A stretch of DNA of 64,000 nucleotides from an uncultured Rhizobiaceae group bacterium (GCA_937930845.1 CALHBJ010000007.1:1-64000); one strand, 5' to 3'. Positions 1 through 10,438 are shown, counted from the stretch's first letter. Notes: generated by a model from the sequence alone, not told the origin. Numbers and translations are program-made.

Positions 1-1060
<1,060 letters not shown>

Positions 1061-1065
1061 CTGGA

Positions 1066-1686
1066 ATGAAACTTGCGGCCAATGCCATTGCGGTTATGCG
1101 CGGGGAAGACATTGTTGTCGATGCGCTGTCGTTTGACGTTGCTTCTGGTGAGGCCTTGCTGGTCAAGGGGGAAAACGGGGCAGGTAAATCCACCATGTTG
1201 CGCGCAATTGCGGGACTTTTACCCCTAGAGGCTGGATCATTGACGATTGAGGGTTCTGATCCGGATTTTGCTGAAGCCACAATTGCCGAACAGTGCCACT
1301 ATCTTGGCCACGAGAACGCCATGAAGGGCAATCTGTCGGTGGGTGAAAACCTGCAATTTTGGCAAGATTTTGCCGGTCATCCGCATCTCACAATATTGGA
1401 AGCTTTGGATATGGTTGGTCTCGATGGGTTGGACAGTGTGCCGTTTGCACATTTGTCCACCGGGCAACGTCGCCGGGCGTCTATCGCCAGAATGTTGGTC
1501 AGCTATCGCCCGATCTGGTTGCTCGATGAACCCACTGCCGGGTTAGATGATGCGTCTTCCAGCCAATTTGCAGCCCTTATGGGTGCGCATCTGGAGGATG
1601 GCGGCATCGTTATTGCCGCAACCCATGTTCCGTTACATCTGGAAAAAACCCGTGAGCTTGTGCTCCAAACGAGTACAGACACGTGA
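1066..1686 (+). CDS. ccmA: Heme exporter ATP-binding subunit CcmA
   Basis: ATPase of the CcmABCD complex, which delivers heme to the chaperone CcmE for cytochrome c maturation (system I). The 206-residue protein has Walker A GENGAGKST (about 35-43), the ABC signature LSTGQRRR (about 130-137), Walker B WLLDEPTAGLD and an H-loop histidine in AATHVPLH. The length is normal for CcmA. Its last 4 nt overlap ccmB and the following genes are ccmC, ccmD and ccmG, which settles the identity against other small ABC ATPases. No ccmE, ccmF or ccmH is present here, so the other half of the pathway must be elsewhere. Confidence 0.95.
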   Translation: MKLAANAIAVMRGEDIVVDALSFDVASGEALLVKGENGAGKSTMLRAIAGLLPLEAGSLTIEGSDPDFAEATIAEQCHYLGHENAMKGNLSVGENLQFWQDFAGHPHLTILEALDMVGLDGLDSVPFAHLSTGQRRRASIARMLVSYRPIWLLDEPTAGLDDASSSQFAALMGAHLEDGGIVIAATHVPLHLEKTRELVLQTSTDT

Positions 1687-2342
1687 AGGCGCTGTTGATA
1701 CGTGAATTGCGCCTGTCCTTGCGCTCGGGCGGCGGCGCAATACCCGCGCTTCTGTTTTATGCAGCTGTTGTGATTGTCATTCCCTTTGCGGTTGGACCTG
1801 ATCCCATATTGCTGGCCACGATTGCCGGCGCGTGTCTATGGATTGGAGCTTTGCTGGCGTCCCTGTTGGGATTGGAGCGGATGTTTCGCGACGATGCTGA
1901 AGATGGTTCGCTGGATCAGATGTTGATCGGGCAAACCCCCTTGCCCCTGGTCGTTTTCGTCAAAAGTCTGGTGCATTGGACGGTTACCGGCCTGCCGTTG
2001 ACCTTAACGGCACCCCTGTTTGGTATCTTCCTGGGGCTTGAAGGCGCACCACTGGGAGCCGCCATGGCAACATTGGCAGTGGGGACGCCTTCCATTTCAT
2101 TCATCGGTGCGGTGGGGGCTGCTGTTACGGTTTCCATGGCACGGGGGGGCCTGCTTCTGTCGGTGCTGGTTTTGCCCCTATGTGTCCCGGTCGTCATTTT
2201 TGCAGTTGGTGCGGTGCGGGCGGTATCGGGGTCAATTGATCCGTTTTGGCCACCGTTCCTCATGGTATCGGGGATCAGTCTGCTGTTTGCCGTACTTGGG
2301 CCATTTGTGGCTGCTTTGGCTTTGCGTCAGGGGCATGGCTGA
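1683..2342 (+). CDS. ccmB: Heme exporter membrane subunit CcmB
   Basis: Membrane partner of CcmA. The 219-residue protein is almost entirely hydrophobic, with about six predicted membrane segments, and has the family N-terminus (LLIRELRLSLRSGG) and the ERMFRDDAEDGSLDQ cytoplasmic segment. The start overlaps the ccmA stop, indicating translational coupling. A gap of about 70 nt separates it from ccmC. Confidence 0.93.
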   Translation: MKALLIRELRLSLRSGGGAIPALLFYAAVVIVIPFAVGPDPILLATIAGACLWIGALLASLLGLERMFRDDAEDGSLDQMLIGQTPLPLVVFVKSLVHWTVTGLPLTLTAPLFGIFLGLEGAPLGAAMATLAVGTPSISFIGAVGAAVTVSMARGGLLLSVLVLPLCVPVVIFAVGAVRAVSGSIDPFWPPFLMVSGISLLFAVLGPFVAALALRQGHG

Positions 2343-2414
2343 ACCCACGAAGAATTGAGGCGAGGATATGTTGCAACAATTGATTGTGGTTGGCTGAATC
2401 CGTATTGAGGAGGG

Positions 2415-3221
2415 ATGAGTATTTCGACGACTACTGATAAGACGGATAATTCCGCACAGATAACCGCCCGGCCGGGCATTTCGGCTTTGGCAAATCCAAC
2501 CCGATTTCTGGCTCTGGTCCGTGTCGTATTGCCTTTCTTTGTATTGGTGACCATCGCCCTGTTGGCGGTGGGGTTGTGGCTGGGTTTTTCCGCACCCGAT
2601 GATTATCAGCAGGGGCGCACTGTGCGGATCATGTTTGTCCATGTGCCTGCGGTGTGGATGGCGATGGGCTCATATATGGTGATGGTTTCGGGTGCACTGG
2701 GTGTTCTTGTGTGGCGTCATCCCCTGGCGGATGTGGCCTCACGTGCAGCGGCTCCGCTTGGCGCAGCGTTCACTTTCTTAGGTCTCGCCACCGGTTCAAT
2801 CTGGGGACGCCCCATGTGGGGTACGTGGTGGATCTGGGATGCACGGCTGACCAGCTTTCTAATTTTGTTGATCATCTATCTGGGCCTGATTGCCCTGTGG
2901 CGTTCCATTGAAGAACCCGCCCGGTCTGCGCGCATGGCTGCGGTGGTTATTCTGGTTGGCGCGATCAATATTCCGATTATCAAATTTTCGGTCGACTGGT
3001 TCACCACGTTGCATCAGCCAGCAAGTGTGTTGCGCTCCGATGGTCCGGCGCTGGCCCCTGAATTTCTCTATCCTCTATTGATCATGGGACTGGCCTTTTT
3101 GTTTCTCTTTCTCACTTTGCATTTGATGGCGATGCGCAATGAAATCATGCGTCGCCAGATCAGAACTCTGCAAAGAAAGCTGGCCAGAAATCGCAAGCCT
3201 ACGTCAGGACATGTTTCATGA
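2415..3221 (+). CDS. ccmC: Heme exporter protein CcmC
   Basis: CcmC holds heme at the periplasmic face and loads it on CcmE. The 268-residue protein has six membrane segments, the tryptophan-rich heme-handling motif (WGRPMWGTWWIWDARLTS, about 130-147) and two conserved histidines that axially bind heme, His76 in FVHVPAVW and the one in TLHQPAS. The start is ATG 2415, preceded by a strong GAGGAGG ribosome-binding site. The stop overlaps the ccmD start by 4 nt (ATGA). Confidence 0.96.
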   Translation: MSISTTTDKTDNSAQITARPGISALANPTRFLALVRVVLPFFVLVTIALLAVGLWLGFSAPDDYQQGRTVRIMFVHVPAVWMAMGSYMVMVSGALGVLVWRHPLADVASRAAAPLGAAFTFLGLATGSIWGRPMWGTWWIWDARLTSFLILLIIYLGLIALWRSIEEPARSARMAAVVILVGAINIPIIKFSVDWFTTLHQPASVLRSDGPALAPEFLYPLLIMGLAFLFLFLTLHLMAMRNEIMRRQIRTLQRKLARNRKPTSGHVS

Positions 3222-3412
3222 GTGAATTGTTTGGAACCAAATATTTCGGTTTTATTGCCTCTTCCTATGGAATCACGGCTTTGGTTTTGTTGATCATGGT
3301 CGTCTGGGTCATCGTGAACCAGCGCCGTTTTCGTCGCCAATTGGCTGAGATGGAAGCCCTTGGGTATTCCCGTGTGAAAGCGGCCAAGAGCGGAACTGTC
3401 GATGGGGAATAA
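3218..3412 (+). CDS. ccmD: Heme exporter protein CcmD
   Basis: Small single-span subunit needed to release holo-CcmE from CcmABC. At 64 residues it has an N-terminal FGFIASSYGITALVLLIMVVWV membrane helix region followed by a basic cytoplasmic tail (NQRRFRRQLAEME), the standard CcmD layout. It is coupled to ccmC by an ATGA overlap and itself overlaps the ccmG start by 11 nt. Confidence 0.9.
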   Translation: MSELFGTKYFGFIASSYGITALVLLIMVVWVIVNQRRFRRQLAEMEALGYSRVKAAKSGTVDGE

Positions 3413-4016
3413 TCAATTGGCCGGTGGCGACGAAAAGCAAACCGCGCCGAAGGGCCGGTCGTGGCTGCGGATCACTGCGCTTGCGGCACCGCTCGTTCTG
3501 TTTGGTGCCTTGGCCTCCGTATTCATGTTTCAGCTTCTGTCTGGTCGCGATACCCAGGAGCTGCCATCGGCCTTTATTGGCAAGAAAGCACCTGAATTTG
3601 CATTGCCTGCACTGGCCGGGCTGAACAATGCTTCGGGGCCGGTGCCGGGGCTTTCGGACAAGGATTTTGCAGGTAAGGTGACGCTGGTCAATATTTTTGC
3701 ATCATGGTGCGCGCCGTGCCGTGCTGAGCACCCAGTGTTGATGAAGATGGCTGAAAATGAACACCTCGACATCGTTGGCATCAATTACAAGGATGTGGGG
3801 GAAAATGCGTTACGTTTTTTGGGGGCTTTGGGAAACCCCTATAAAAAAGTCGGCACAGATGTGAAGGGTCGTACCGCCATCGATTGGGGCTTCTATGGGA
3901 TACCGGAAACCCTTCTGGTCGGCCCAGACGGTATTATTCGCCACAAGATTGTCGGGCCGATCAACCATGAAAAATTCGAGCAACTGAAAGTTGAAATCGA
4001 AAAACTGATGCCGTAA
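3402..4016 (+). CDS. ccmG: Thiol:disulfide interchange protein CcmG/DsbE
   Basis: Membrane-anchored periplasmic thioredoxin that keeps apocytochrome c heme-binding cysteines reduced. The 204-residue protein has an N-terminal anchor (about 22-45) and a thioredoxin fold with the active-site motif WCAPC (Cys103, Cys106) after FAS. The GVP/GIPETLLVGPDG segment holds the conserved cis-proline. It is the last gene of the ccm operon and converges on yciB, whose stop lies 16 nt away. Confidence 0.94.
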   Translation: MGNNQLAGGDEKQTAPKGRSWLRITALAAPLVLFGALASVFMFQLLSGRDTQELPSAFIGKKAPEFALPALAGLNNASGPVPGLSDKDFAGKVTLVNIFASWCAPCRAEHPVLMKMAENEHLDIVGINYKDVGENALRFLGALGNPYKKVGTDVKGRTAIDWGFYGIPETLLVGPDGIIRHKIVGPINHEKFEQLKVEIEKLMP

Positions 4017-4031
4017 CCGGCGCTTTAAGAT

Positions 4032-4652
4032 TTATGTTTCATCCTTTTCCAGGGCGTGGCGCATCATCAATGGTGTCTGGCTGAGGACAAACAGGAATGA
4101 CAGACCTGTCATGCCCCAGAACTTAAAGCCGACCCAAAAGCTCTCCGAGAAGTTGCGCCATACGATCTCATTGACGATTGCGAGAAACAGAAAAAAGACG
4201 CCCCAACGCATTGTGAGTTTCATCCAGCCCTCTTCATCCAGTTGAAAGGCCGGTCCGAAAACGATCTTCAGGAATGATTTGCCAAATGCCAAACCGGCCA
4301 GAAGTGCCACGCCGAACAGCGTGTTTATGATGGTGGGTTTGAGTTTGATGAATGTATCGTCTTGCAGATAAAGTGTGAGACCGCCAAAGATGGATACAAT
4401 AACCGCTGTCACCATGGGCATGGCAGGCAGGGTTCTGGTCAGTGCCCAGGACGCAACGATGGATACAAGCGTTGTCGCCATAATTACAATGGTTGCGAGA
4501 AATATCGGCTTTTGCAAAAAGACGGGCAAATCAAAATTGGATATTATCCAGTCGCCGCGATTGTACACCAAAACGAAAAGCGCAATTGGCCCGAACTCCA
4601 AAATGACTTTGAGAACGGGGCTGATTTTTTTCACTTCAGATAGTTCTTTCAT
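4032..4652 (-). CDS. yciB: Septation protein A family (YciB/IspZ)
   Basis: Inner-membrane protein of the YciB/IspZ family, linked to cell envelope synthesis and septation; its molecular activity is not settled. The 206-residue protein has about five or six membrane segments and the family motifs LEFGPIALFVLVYNRGDW near the N-terminus and NEIVWRNFSESFWVGFKFWG near the C-terminus. In Rhizobiales it usually sits beside ftsY and the ccm genes, as here. A strong 10-bp hairpin lies 27 nt upstream of its start. Confidence 0.92.
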   Translation of the reverse strand: MKELSEVKKISPVLKVILEFGPIALFVLVYNRGDWIISNFDLPVFLQKPIFLATIVIMATTLVSIVASWALTRTLPAMPMVTAVIVSIFGGLTLYLQDDTFIKLKPTIINTLFGVALLAGLAFGKSFLKIVFGPAFQLDEEGWMKLTMRWGVFFLFLAIVNEIVWRNFSESFWVGFKFWGMTGLSFLFVLSQTPLMMRHALEKDET

Positions 4653-4679
4653 TGCGCTTCCACTCGCTTAAATACCGAT

Positions 4680-4718
4680 CCGCACACAGGCTACAAAAGA
4701 GCTTTTTGCTGTGTGCGG
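4680..4718. promoter_or_regulatory. Perfect 10-bp hairpin between yciB and acnA
   Basis: CCGCACACAG (4680-4689) and CTGTGTGCGG (4709-4718) are exact reverse complements around a 19-nt loop that itself holds an AAAAG/CTTTT pairing. It would fall in the yciB 5' untranslated region if that gene is transcribed from further upstream. It could be an operator, an RNA element, or a terminator-like structure. Confidence 0.6.
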
Positions 4719-4868
4719 CTGTACAATCCTTATCAGACTGCGCCCATCAAATAGAGGACGCTGGCACAAGATGCGAGGGGAGAATTGTCTCACGCTCCCA
4801 CACCTCCTTGCTGACGGCCAACTCAAATTGTCGAGACACTGCTAATTGCCAAGGTGGTTTGTGTAGAC

Positions 4869-4880
4869 CTTTGTACAAAG
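4869..4880. promoter_or_regulatory. 12-bp palindrome upstream of acnA
   Basis: CTTTGTACAAAG is a perfect palindrome 58 nt upstream of the chosen acnA start, just before a TATAAG element (near 4888) that could be a -10 box. The position suits a regulator site on the acnA promoter; the regulator is unknown. Confidence 0.4.
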
Positions 4881-4937
4881 TTGGCTTTATAAGACCCGCA
4901 ACCACCTGGCCCAATAATGCATCAGGAGCACATTCCC

Positions 4938-7628
4938 ATGACTTCATCGCTCGATAGCTACAAGTGCAAGCGCACTTTGACTGTTAACGGAAAAGACTAC
5001 ACCTATTTTAGCCTGACGGAGGCTGAGAAAAACGGTCTGGCTGGCGTATCCAAATTGCCTTTCTCATTGAAAGTGCTGCTGGAAAATCTGCTGCGTTTTG
5101 AAGATGGCCGATCGGTGACCAAGGACGATATTGCAGCTGTTGCTGCCTGGATCGACAATAAGGGTGCGGCGGGCAAGGAAATCGCCTATCGCCCGGCGCG
5201 GGTGCTGATGCAGGATTTTACCGGCGTGCCGGCGGTGGTGGATCTTGCCGCCATGCGTGATGCCACAGCCAATCTGGGCGGTTCAACGGATGCTATCAAT
5301 CCGCAGGTGCCGGTTGACCTTGTGATCGACCATTCGGTGATGGTGGACCATTTTGGTACGGCTAATTCATTCACACGCAATGTGGAGCGTGAATATGAGC
5401 GCAATGGCGAACGCTATACGTTCCTGAAATGGGGTCAGCAGGCGTTTGAGAATTTCCGCGTAGTACCTCCCGGCACAGGAATCTGCCATCAGGTCAATCT
5501 GGAATATCTGGCTCAAACCGTCTGGACCCGGGAAGAAAATGGCGAGACGGTCGCTTATCCCGATACGCTCGTGGGTACGGATTCCCACACAACCATGGTG
5601 AACGGTCTTTCCGTTCTTGGTTGGGGTGTTGGCGGCATCGAAGCCGAGGCTGCCATGTTGGGCCAGCCGGTGACCATGTTGATTCCCGAAGTGATTGGCT
5701 TCCGCCTCGATGGCGAGCTGACCGAAGGCATTACGGCAACGGACCTTGTTCTTGTGATCGTTCAAATGCTGCGGGAAAAAGGTGTTGTGGGCAAATTTGT
5801 TGAATTCTATGGCCCCGGCCTCAACAAGCTGTCCTTGGAAGATCAGGCAACAATTGCAAACATGGCACCGGAATATGGCGCTACTTGCGGCTTCTTCCCA
5901 ATCGACAAAGACACAATCAATTATCTGAAATCGACAGGTCGTGAAGAAGACCGCATCGCGCTGGTGGAAACCTATGCGAAAGCCCAGGGCATGTGGCGCG
6001 ACAGTGATGCCACGGACCCGGTTTTCACCGATACATTATCGCTCAACCTAAAAGACGTGGTGCCGTCGATTTCCGGGCCAAAGCGTCCGCAGGACCGTGT
6101 TGCACTTGCTGGCGCAGATGCTGCGTTCGCCGATGCCATGAAAAAAGAATTCAACAAGGATGAGCGCGGCCAGCGCTTTGCTGTTGCCAATCAGAATTTT
6201 GATCTGGGCAATGGGGATGTGGTGGTTGCAGCGATTACATCGTGCACAAATACATCTAATCCATCGGTGCTGATTGCAGCGGGCCTTGTGGCCCGTAATG
6301 CCCGGGCCCGCGGCCTGACAGTGAAACCATGGGTGAAAACCTCTTTGGCACCTGGTTCCCAGGTTGTGACAGACTATCTGGACAAGGCTGGCCTCTCAGA
6401 AGAGCTTGATGCAATGGGCTTCAATCTCGTTGGATACGGATGCACAACCTGCATCGGTAATTCGGGTCCGTTGCAAGAAGATATTTCAGCGGCAATTCAC
6501 GCCAATGACCTGGTTGCCTGTTCGGTGCTTTCCGGTAACCGCAATTTTGAAGGCCGCATTTCACCTGATGTACGTGCCAATTATCTTGCATCGCCGCCTT
6601 TGGTTGTCGCCTATGCGATTGCCGGCTCGCTTTATGTGGACCTTGCCAAAGACCCGCTTGGTCAGGATGGCGATGGCAAAGATGTTTATCTCGCCGATAT
6701 CTGGCCGTCTTCTGAGGAAATATCGAGGCTGATGCGCGAAACGGTCAATGAAGAAATGTTCCGTGCGCGGTATGGTGACGTGTTCAAAGGTGACGAAGCT
6801 TGGCAAAAAATTGATGCCGGTGAAGGGGAAACCTATGCTTGGGATTCGGCCTCGACCTATGTTCAAAACCCGCCTTATTTCGATGGTATGACCATGGAAC
6901 CGGAAGCGGTGAAGGATATTTCTAGCGCGCGTGTTTTGTCCTTGTTTAAGGATTCCATCACCACCGACCACATTTCACCGGCTGGCGGTATCAAGGGCGA
7001 CAGCCCGGCTGGCGATTATCTGCGCGAACATCAGGTACGCCCGGTGGAGTTTAATTCCTATGGATCCCGCCGCGGCAACCATGACGTGATGATGCGCGGC
7101 ACGTTTGCCAATATTCGCATCAAAAACCAGATGCTGGATGATGTGGAAGGGGGCTATTCCAAACATTACCCGTCCGGCGAGCAGGGCGCGATGTATGATG
7201 TGGCCATGCGCTATAAGGACGAAGGTGTGCCTTTGGTCATCTTCGCAGGCAAGGAATATGGCTCCGGCTCGTCCCGCGACTGGGCAGCCAAGGGCACCCG
7301 ATTGCTGGGTGTGCGCGCTGTCATTGCAGAAAGCTTCGAGCGTATTCACCGTTCCAATCTCGTTGGCATGGGCGTATTGCCGCTGGTGTTCACCGGGGGC
7401 GACAGCTGGGAAGGCCTTGGCCTGAAGGGTGATGAAAAAGTCAGCATTTCGGGTTTGGACAATTTAACGCCACGCCAGGAGATGAAAGCGGTTATTGAAA
7501 TGGCTGACGGGTCCAAGAAATCCATCACGCTGTTGTCGCGTATCGATACGGAAGACGAGCTGGATTATTTCCGCAATGGCGGCATCCTTCACTACGTATT
7601 GCGCAATCTTAATCGTCAGGCCGCCTAG
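4938..7628 (+). CDS. acnA: Aconitate hydratase AcnA
   Basis: TCA-cycle enzyme interconverting citrate and isocitrate through a [4Fe-4S] cluster. The start is taken at ATG 4938, giving 896 residues and the usual N-terminus [13 protein letters not shown]; an AGGAG site lies about 10 nt upstream, within the extension that would start at 4917. Cluster ligands are seen in [11 protein letters not shown] and in [12 protein letters not shown], and substrate-binding motifs in [12 protein letters not shown] and in SRDWAAKGT near the C-terminal swivel domain. The length is full for the AcnA/IRP type. It is apparently monocistronic, with a strong hairpin after the stop. Confidence 0.97.
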   Translation: MTSSLDSYKCKRTLTVNGKDYTYFSLTEAEKNGLAGVSKLPFSLKVLLENLLRFEDGRSVTKDDIAAVAAWIDNKGAAGKEIAYRPARVLMQDFTGVPAVVDLAAMRDATANLGGSTDAINPQVPVDLVIDHSVMVDHFGTANSFTRNVEREYERNGERYTFLKWGQQAFENFRVVPPGTGICHQVNLEYLAQTVWTREENGETVAYPDTLVGTDSHTTMVNGLSVLGWGVGGIEAEAAMLGQPVTMLIPEVIGFRLDGELTEGITATDLVLVIVQMLREKGVVGKFVEFYGPGLNKLSLEDQATIANMAPEYGATCGFFPIDKDTINYLKSTGREEDRIALVETYAKAQGMWRDSDATDPVFTDTLSLNLKDVVPSISGPKRPQDRVALAGADAAFADAMKKEFNKDERGQRFAVANQNFDLGNGDVVVAAITSCTNTSNPSVLIAAGLVARNARARGLTVKPWVKTSLAPGSQVVTDYLDKAGLSEELDAMGFNLVGYGCTTCIGNSGPLQEDISAAIHANDLVACSVLSGNRNFEGRISPDVRANYLASPPLVVAYAIAGSLYVDLAKDPLGQDGDGKDVYLADIWPSSEEISRLMRETVNEEMFRARYGDVFKGDEAWQKIDAGEGETYAWDSASTYVQNPPYFDGMTMEPEAVKDISSARVLSLFKDSITTDHISPAGGIKGDSPAGDYLREHQVRPVEFNSYGSRRGNHDVMMRGTFANIRIKNQMLDDVEGGYSKHYPSGEQGAMYDVAMRYKDEGVPLVIFAGKEYGSGSSRDWAAKGTRLLGVRAVIAESFERIHRSNLVGMGVLPLVFTGGDSWEGLGLKGDEKVSISGLDNLTPRQEMKAVIEMADGSKKSITLLSRIDTEDELDYFRNGGILHYVLRNLNRQAA

Positions 7629-7688
7629 GTTTGGCACTTGGTGTCGGTACATGGTGCCGGTATCTGGTTTATGTCTGACAAACGAATT

Positions 7689-7722
7689 GAAGGCCTCAAG
7701 ACCTTAAGGTTTTGGGGCCTTC
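7689..7722 (+). terminator. Hairpin terminator after acnA
   Basis: GAAGGCC (7689-7695) pairs with GGCCTTC (7716-7722). The inner CAAGACC and GGTTTTG also pair, with one G-U, around a TTAA loop. The long stem sits about 60 nt after the acnA stop, but only a short T-rich tail follows, so strength is uncertain. Confidence 0.65.
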
Positions 7723-7802
7723 TTGGTATCCGTCACTGCAACGTGAGGCAGGTGTGAGTTGCATGTCGTGGGGCAGGCGGTCATTATTCGTCTCAAGGAC
7801 AG

Positions 7803-8600
7803 ATGGGCGATTTTATGAAACAAAGACCGAAGCTATTAGAACGCATTTTGCGGAAAAGTTTGCATGCCTGCGCTGCCACACTTGTGTTGTGGGCGGGTGC
7901 ATTCTCTCATGGGGCAATGGCGGCTGATGTTAGCCAGCCCCGTGCCGTTGTGGAATTATTCACCTCTCAAGGGTGTTCTTCGTGTCCCCCAGCGGACGAG
8001 ATTCTTTCAGGATATGCGAAGAAGGGCGACGTTCTGGCGTTGTCCTGGCACGTGGATTACTGGAATTATCTGGGCTGGAAAGACACATTTTCCCAGGCAA
8101 AATTCACCAAGCGCCAACAGCGTTATGCGGCATCATTTGCGCGCAGGGGCGTTTACACACCGCAGGCCGTGATCAATGGCAGAAATCATGCAGTGGGTTC
8201 GCGCGCGGGTGAAATCAAATCGATGATCAATCAGTATGAGCGCAGTGGCAAAGGTTTAACTGTGCCCATCAAGGCGGTGTTAGCAGATGGCAGGGTTGAA
8301 TTGTCGGCCCAGTCCGACAGCGGTGATGCGACCATGTATATTGTGTATTTTGACAAGGAACGCACGGTCAAAATCCAGCGCGGTGAAAATTCCGGTCAGA
8401 CCATCACCTATCATAATGTGGTTCGCGATATTGCTATGTTGGGTATGCTTGGCGACAGCAAACTCAATGTGAGCCTGTCCCTTGCGGAGCTTAAGGAACA
8501 GGGTGCTGAGGCCTGTGCTATTATTCTGCAAAAAACAACGCCTGACGGTACACCCGGCGCGATTATCGGCGCGACCATAATTGGTGGTCTTACGAGTTGA
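7803..8600 (+). CDS. DUF1223 secreted thioredoxin-like protein
   Basis: Member of the DUF1223 family, often found in alphaproteobacteria; function unknown. After a signal peptide (KSLHACAATLVLWAGAFSHGAMA, cleaved near AMA/AD) comes a thioredoxin-like segment with the CxxC of FTSQGCSSCPPAD and the conserved WHVDYWNYLGWKD. The C-terminal half is a beta-rich domain. Start ATG 7803 gives 265 residues; in-frame ATG 7815 is an alternative, since an AAGGA site lies only 3-4 nt before 7803 but about 15 nt before 7815. A periplasmic redox role is an inference from the CxxC and the signal peptide. Confidence 0.85.
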   Translation: MGDFMKQRPKLLERILRKSLHACAATLVLWAGAFSHGAMAADVSQPRAVVELFTSQGCSSCPPADEILSGYAKKGDVLALSWHVDYWNYLGWKDTFSQAKFTKRQQRYAASFARRGVYTPQAVINGRNHAVGSRAGEIKSMINQYERSGKGLTVPIKAVLADGRVELSAQSDSGDATMYIVYFDKERTVKIQRGENSGQTITYHNVVRDIAMLGMLGDSKLNVSLSLAELKEQGAEACAIILQKTTPDGTPGAIIGATIIGGLTS

Positions 8601-8628
8601 GCCAACCGGTGGGTTGAACCAACTGAAC

Positions 8629-8667
8629 AAAAAAGAAGGCCGGCGCGTTTTGCAACGGCCGGCCTTC
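8629..8667 (-). terminator. Intrinsic terminator reading on the minus strand
   Basis: GAAGGCCGGC (8635-8644) and GCCGGCCTTC (8658-8667) form a perfect 10-bp GC-rich stem. Six A residues at 8629-8634 become a U-run for a minus-strand transcript. Nothing on the minus strand upstream of it encodes a protein, so it appears to end a noncoding transcript. It may also serve as a weak terminator for the DUF1223 gene. Confidence 0.75.
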
Positions 8668-8835
8668 AGGATGTGCACCTGTCTCCGGGGAAGAGAAGGC
8701 ACGCCGCCCGGGTCTTTGACCAACAGACGGTGCCAGGCAATCATTTCTGTTCCTACCGACGGCCCCAGGGGGGCTGGGGGGCTGTGAACGGGGCTCACGG
8801 TCGAAACAGATTGCCTTGGCAACGATCACATATTT
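8629..8835 (-). ncRNA. Candidate structured small RNA (minus strand), class unknown
   Basis: No protein gene covers this stretch, yet it is densely self-complementary and ends in an intrinsic terminator on the minus strand. Paired elements seen: GGCAATC (8736-8742) with GATTGCC (8809-8815), extended by TGTTCC (8748-8753) with GAAACA (8803-8808); CCCCAG (8763-8768) with CTGGGG (8774-8779); GGCAC (8698-8702) with GTGCC (8730-8734). That gives a long outer helix enclosing a GC-rich hairpin, a second hairpin, then the terminator, about 200 nt in all. Size and shape recall regulatory RNAs such as 6S, but no family signature was recognised; it lacks the SRP GGAAGG loop and RNase P or tmRNA core motifs. 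The 5' end is a guess. Confidence 0.5.
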
Positions 8836-9121
8836 GTTTGCAATTGAGGCCTAAAGCGGGAGGCCTTAAGGCGAAAATGTGGCCATTTCGTTTTTGTGAT
8901 CAACTGGTATTTCAAAGTGTTTCCAAGTCAGGGATTCGTCCACAGGCTGGGGATAATTTCGTTTGGTATCAGGGTCTAAGAGTATTGCAGTTCCAAAAGG
9001 CGGTTTTGGTGGGGTGTTTTAAAGACAACTTGTCAGCGTGGCTTATTGGGGTCAAACTCTTAAGACTGATTGATTGACCGGTGGGAAACGCTGGAAAAAT
9101 GCAGGGACGATCCGTTCACAC
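8836..9121. other. Gene-free stretch upstream of the DUF2794 gene
   Basis: No convincing coding frame. It contains two AGGCCT units (8847-8852 and 8861-8866) that can form a small hairpin, and two weak DnaA-box-like words around 8939-8956. It probably carries the promoters of the minus-strand RNA and of the DUF2794 gene; neither could be placed with confidence. Confidence 0.4.
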
Positions 9122-9586
9122 GTGACTGATATTGATAGCTCTCAACCAGGAACCCGCCATGGCAACCGGGCTCAATCGCAGTCGCGGGGCGCTGGTGCGG
9201 AACTTATTTCCCTGGCGACACGCAAGCCATTGGCCAGTTCCGGCATTGCCAATTCGTTTATTGCTTCGACTGGAAATCCCTCAAAGCCTTCGCAGGTCAG
9301 TTTTGACCGGCGCGAACTTACGGCAATTTTGCGTGTTTATGGATTCAAGGTGGCTGATGGTGAATGGCGCGACTATGCGATTGATCATCTGAAAGAGCGG
9401 GCTGTGTTTTCTGTATTTCGCCGGGCAAGCGAAGCGCCGCTATTTATGATTGAAAAACATCCCAAACTGGCCCGAAAGCAGGGCGCTTATTGTGTGCGAG
9501 GCACCAATGGAGCCGTGCTCAAACGCGGACAGGAACTGGGTCAGGTTCTCAAAATTTTTGAAAAGCGTCTCAAGCTGATCGATTAA
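9122..9586 (+). CDS. DUF2794 family protein
   Basis: Conserved alphaproteobacterial protein of unknown function. The family core is plain: VSFDRRELTAILRVYGFKV, GEWRDYAIDHLKERAVFSVFRR, and KHPKLARKQGAYCV to the C-terminus. GTG 9122 is chosen as start (154 residues), with an AGGGACG site about 13 nt upstream; the frame is open back to a TTG at 9074, but that extension has no family character. The first 60 residues are low in complexity and poorly conserved. It sits just upstream of trmD, though the 76-nt gap leaves co-transcription open. Confidence 0.85.
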   Translation: MTDIDSSQPGTRHGNRAQSQSRGAGAELISLATRKPLASSGIANSFIASTGNPSKPSQVSFDRRELTAILRVYGFKVADGEWRDYAIDHLKERAVFSVFRRASEAPLFMIEKHPKLARKQGAYCVRGTNGAVLKRGQELGQVLKIFEKRLKLID

Positions 9587-9662
9587 CCGGCTTTGAATAG
9601 AGCGCTAGAAATTCGCAACGCGCCTGTGGCCTGACGTGAATCCCTGGCGTAAAGAACGGGGC

Positions 9663-10370
9663 ATGACCTTTCGCGCGACAGTTATCACACTTTATCCGGA
9701 CATGTTTCCGGGGCCCTTGGGCCATTCTCTTGCTGGTCGGGCGCTGGAGCGGGGGGATATTTGCATTGAAACCATAAACATTCGCGATTTTGCCACCGAT
9801 AAACACGCCACCGTGGATGACACACCGGCAGGTGGGGGTGCGGGCATGGTGTTGAAGGCAGATGTTTTGGCAAATGCCATTGATTCCGTCGAGGAGCCGC
9901 AACCTGCCCGCCCGCGGCTTTTGATGTCTCCCAGGGGTCGACCCCTGACGCAAAAGGATGTGCGGGAGCTTGCTGCCGGTGAAGGCGTGGTTCTTGTTTG
10001 TGGGCGCTTTGAAGGTGTCGATCAGCGGGTGATTGAGGGCCGCGACCTTCGGGAAGTGTCCATTGGTGACTATATTCTATCCGGCGGCGAACTGGCTGCA
10101 CATGTTTTGCTGGACGCGGTGACCCGCCTGTTGCCCGGCGTGATGGGCAATGCATCATCTGGCGATAATGAGAGTTTTGAAAACGGATTGTTGGAACACC
10201 CCCATTATACCCGGCCACAGGTCTGGGAAGATAGAAAGATCCCGGAAATCTTAACTTCGGGCAATCATGCCAAGGTGGAACAATGGCGCAACGAGCAATC
10301 AATCGCCCTGACCCGGCAACGTCGTCCGGAGCTGCTGAATGAGCCTGACCGGGGCGAAACTGACGAGTGA
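9663..10370 (+). CDS. trmD: tRNA (guanine-N1)-methyltransferase TrmD
   Basis: Makes m1G37 in tRNAs reading CNN and some other codons, preventing +1 frameshifts; uses S-adenosylmethionine in a deep trefoil knot. Knot motifs [16 protein letters not shown] and the [20 protein letters not shown] loop are present, as is the N-terminal [28 protein letters not shown] 9663 gives 235 residues; an upstream in-frame GTG at 9636 would add 9. In many relatives trmD follows rpsP and rimM; here a DUF2794 gene takes that place, while rplS still follows. Confidence 0.96.
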   Translation: MTFRATVITLYPDMFPGPLGHSLAGRALERGDICIETINIRDFATDKHATVDDTPAGGGAGMVLKADVLANAIDSVEEPQPARPRLLMSPRGRPLTQKDVRELAAGEGVVLVCGRFEGVDQRVIEGRDLREVSIGDYILSGGELAAHVLLDAVTRLLPGVMGNASSGDNESFENGLLEHPHYTRPQVWEDRKIPEILTSGNHAKVEQWRNEQSIALTRQRRPELLNEPDRGETDE

Positions 10371-10438
10371 TCCAATTTGCCGCTGGAATTGCCAAGAAGG
10401 CTGGACAAACTGGCCATTGTGACCTAATACCGCCGCGA

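Noticed and set aside
4652-4957. 101-codon plus-strand ORF in the yciB-acnA gap
   Set aside because: It runs through the hairpin and palindrome and into acnA in another frame, with no family features.
8629-8835. Assignment of the minus-strand RNA as 6S, SRP, RNase P or tmRNA
   Set aside because: Size suits 6S but no diagnostic core sequence could be confirmed; the SRP GGAAGG loop and the RNase P and tmRNA motifs are absent.
8939-8956. DnaA-box-like words suggesting a replication origin
   Set aside because: Only two weak matches, no AT-rich unwinding region and no typical oriC neighbours (such as hemE, dnaA or parAB) nearby.
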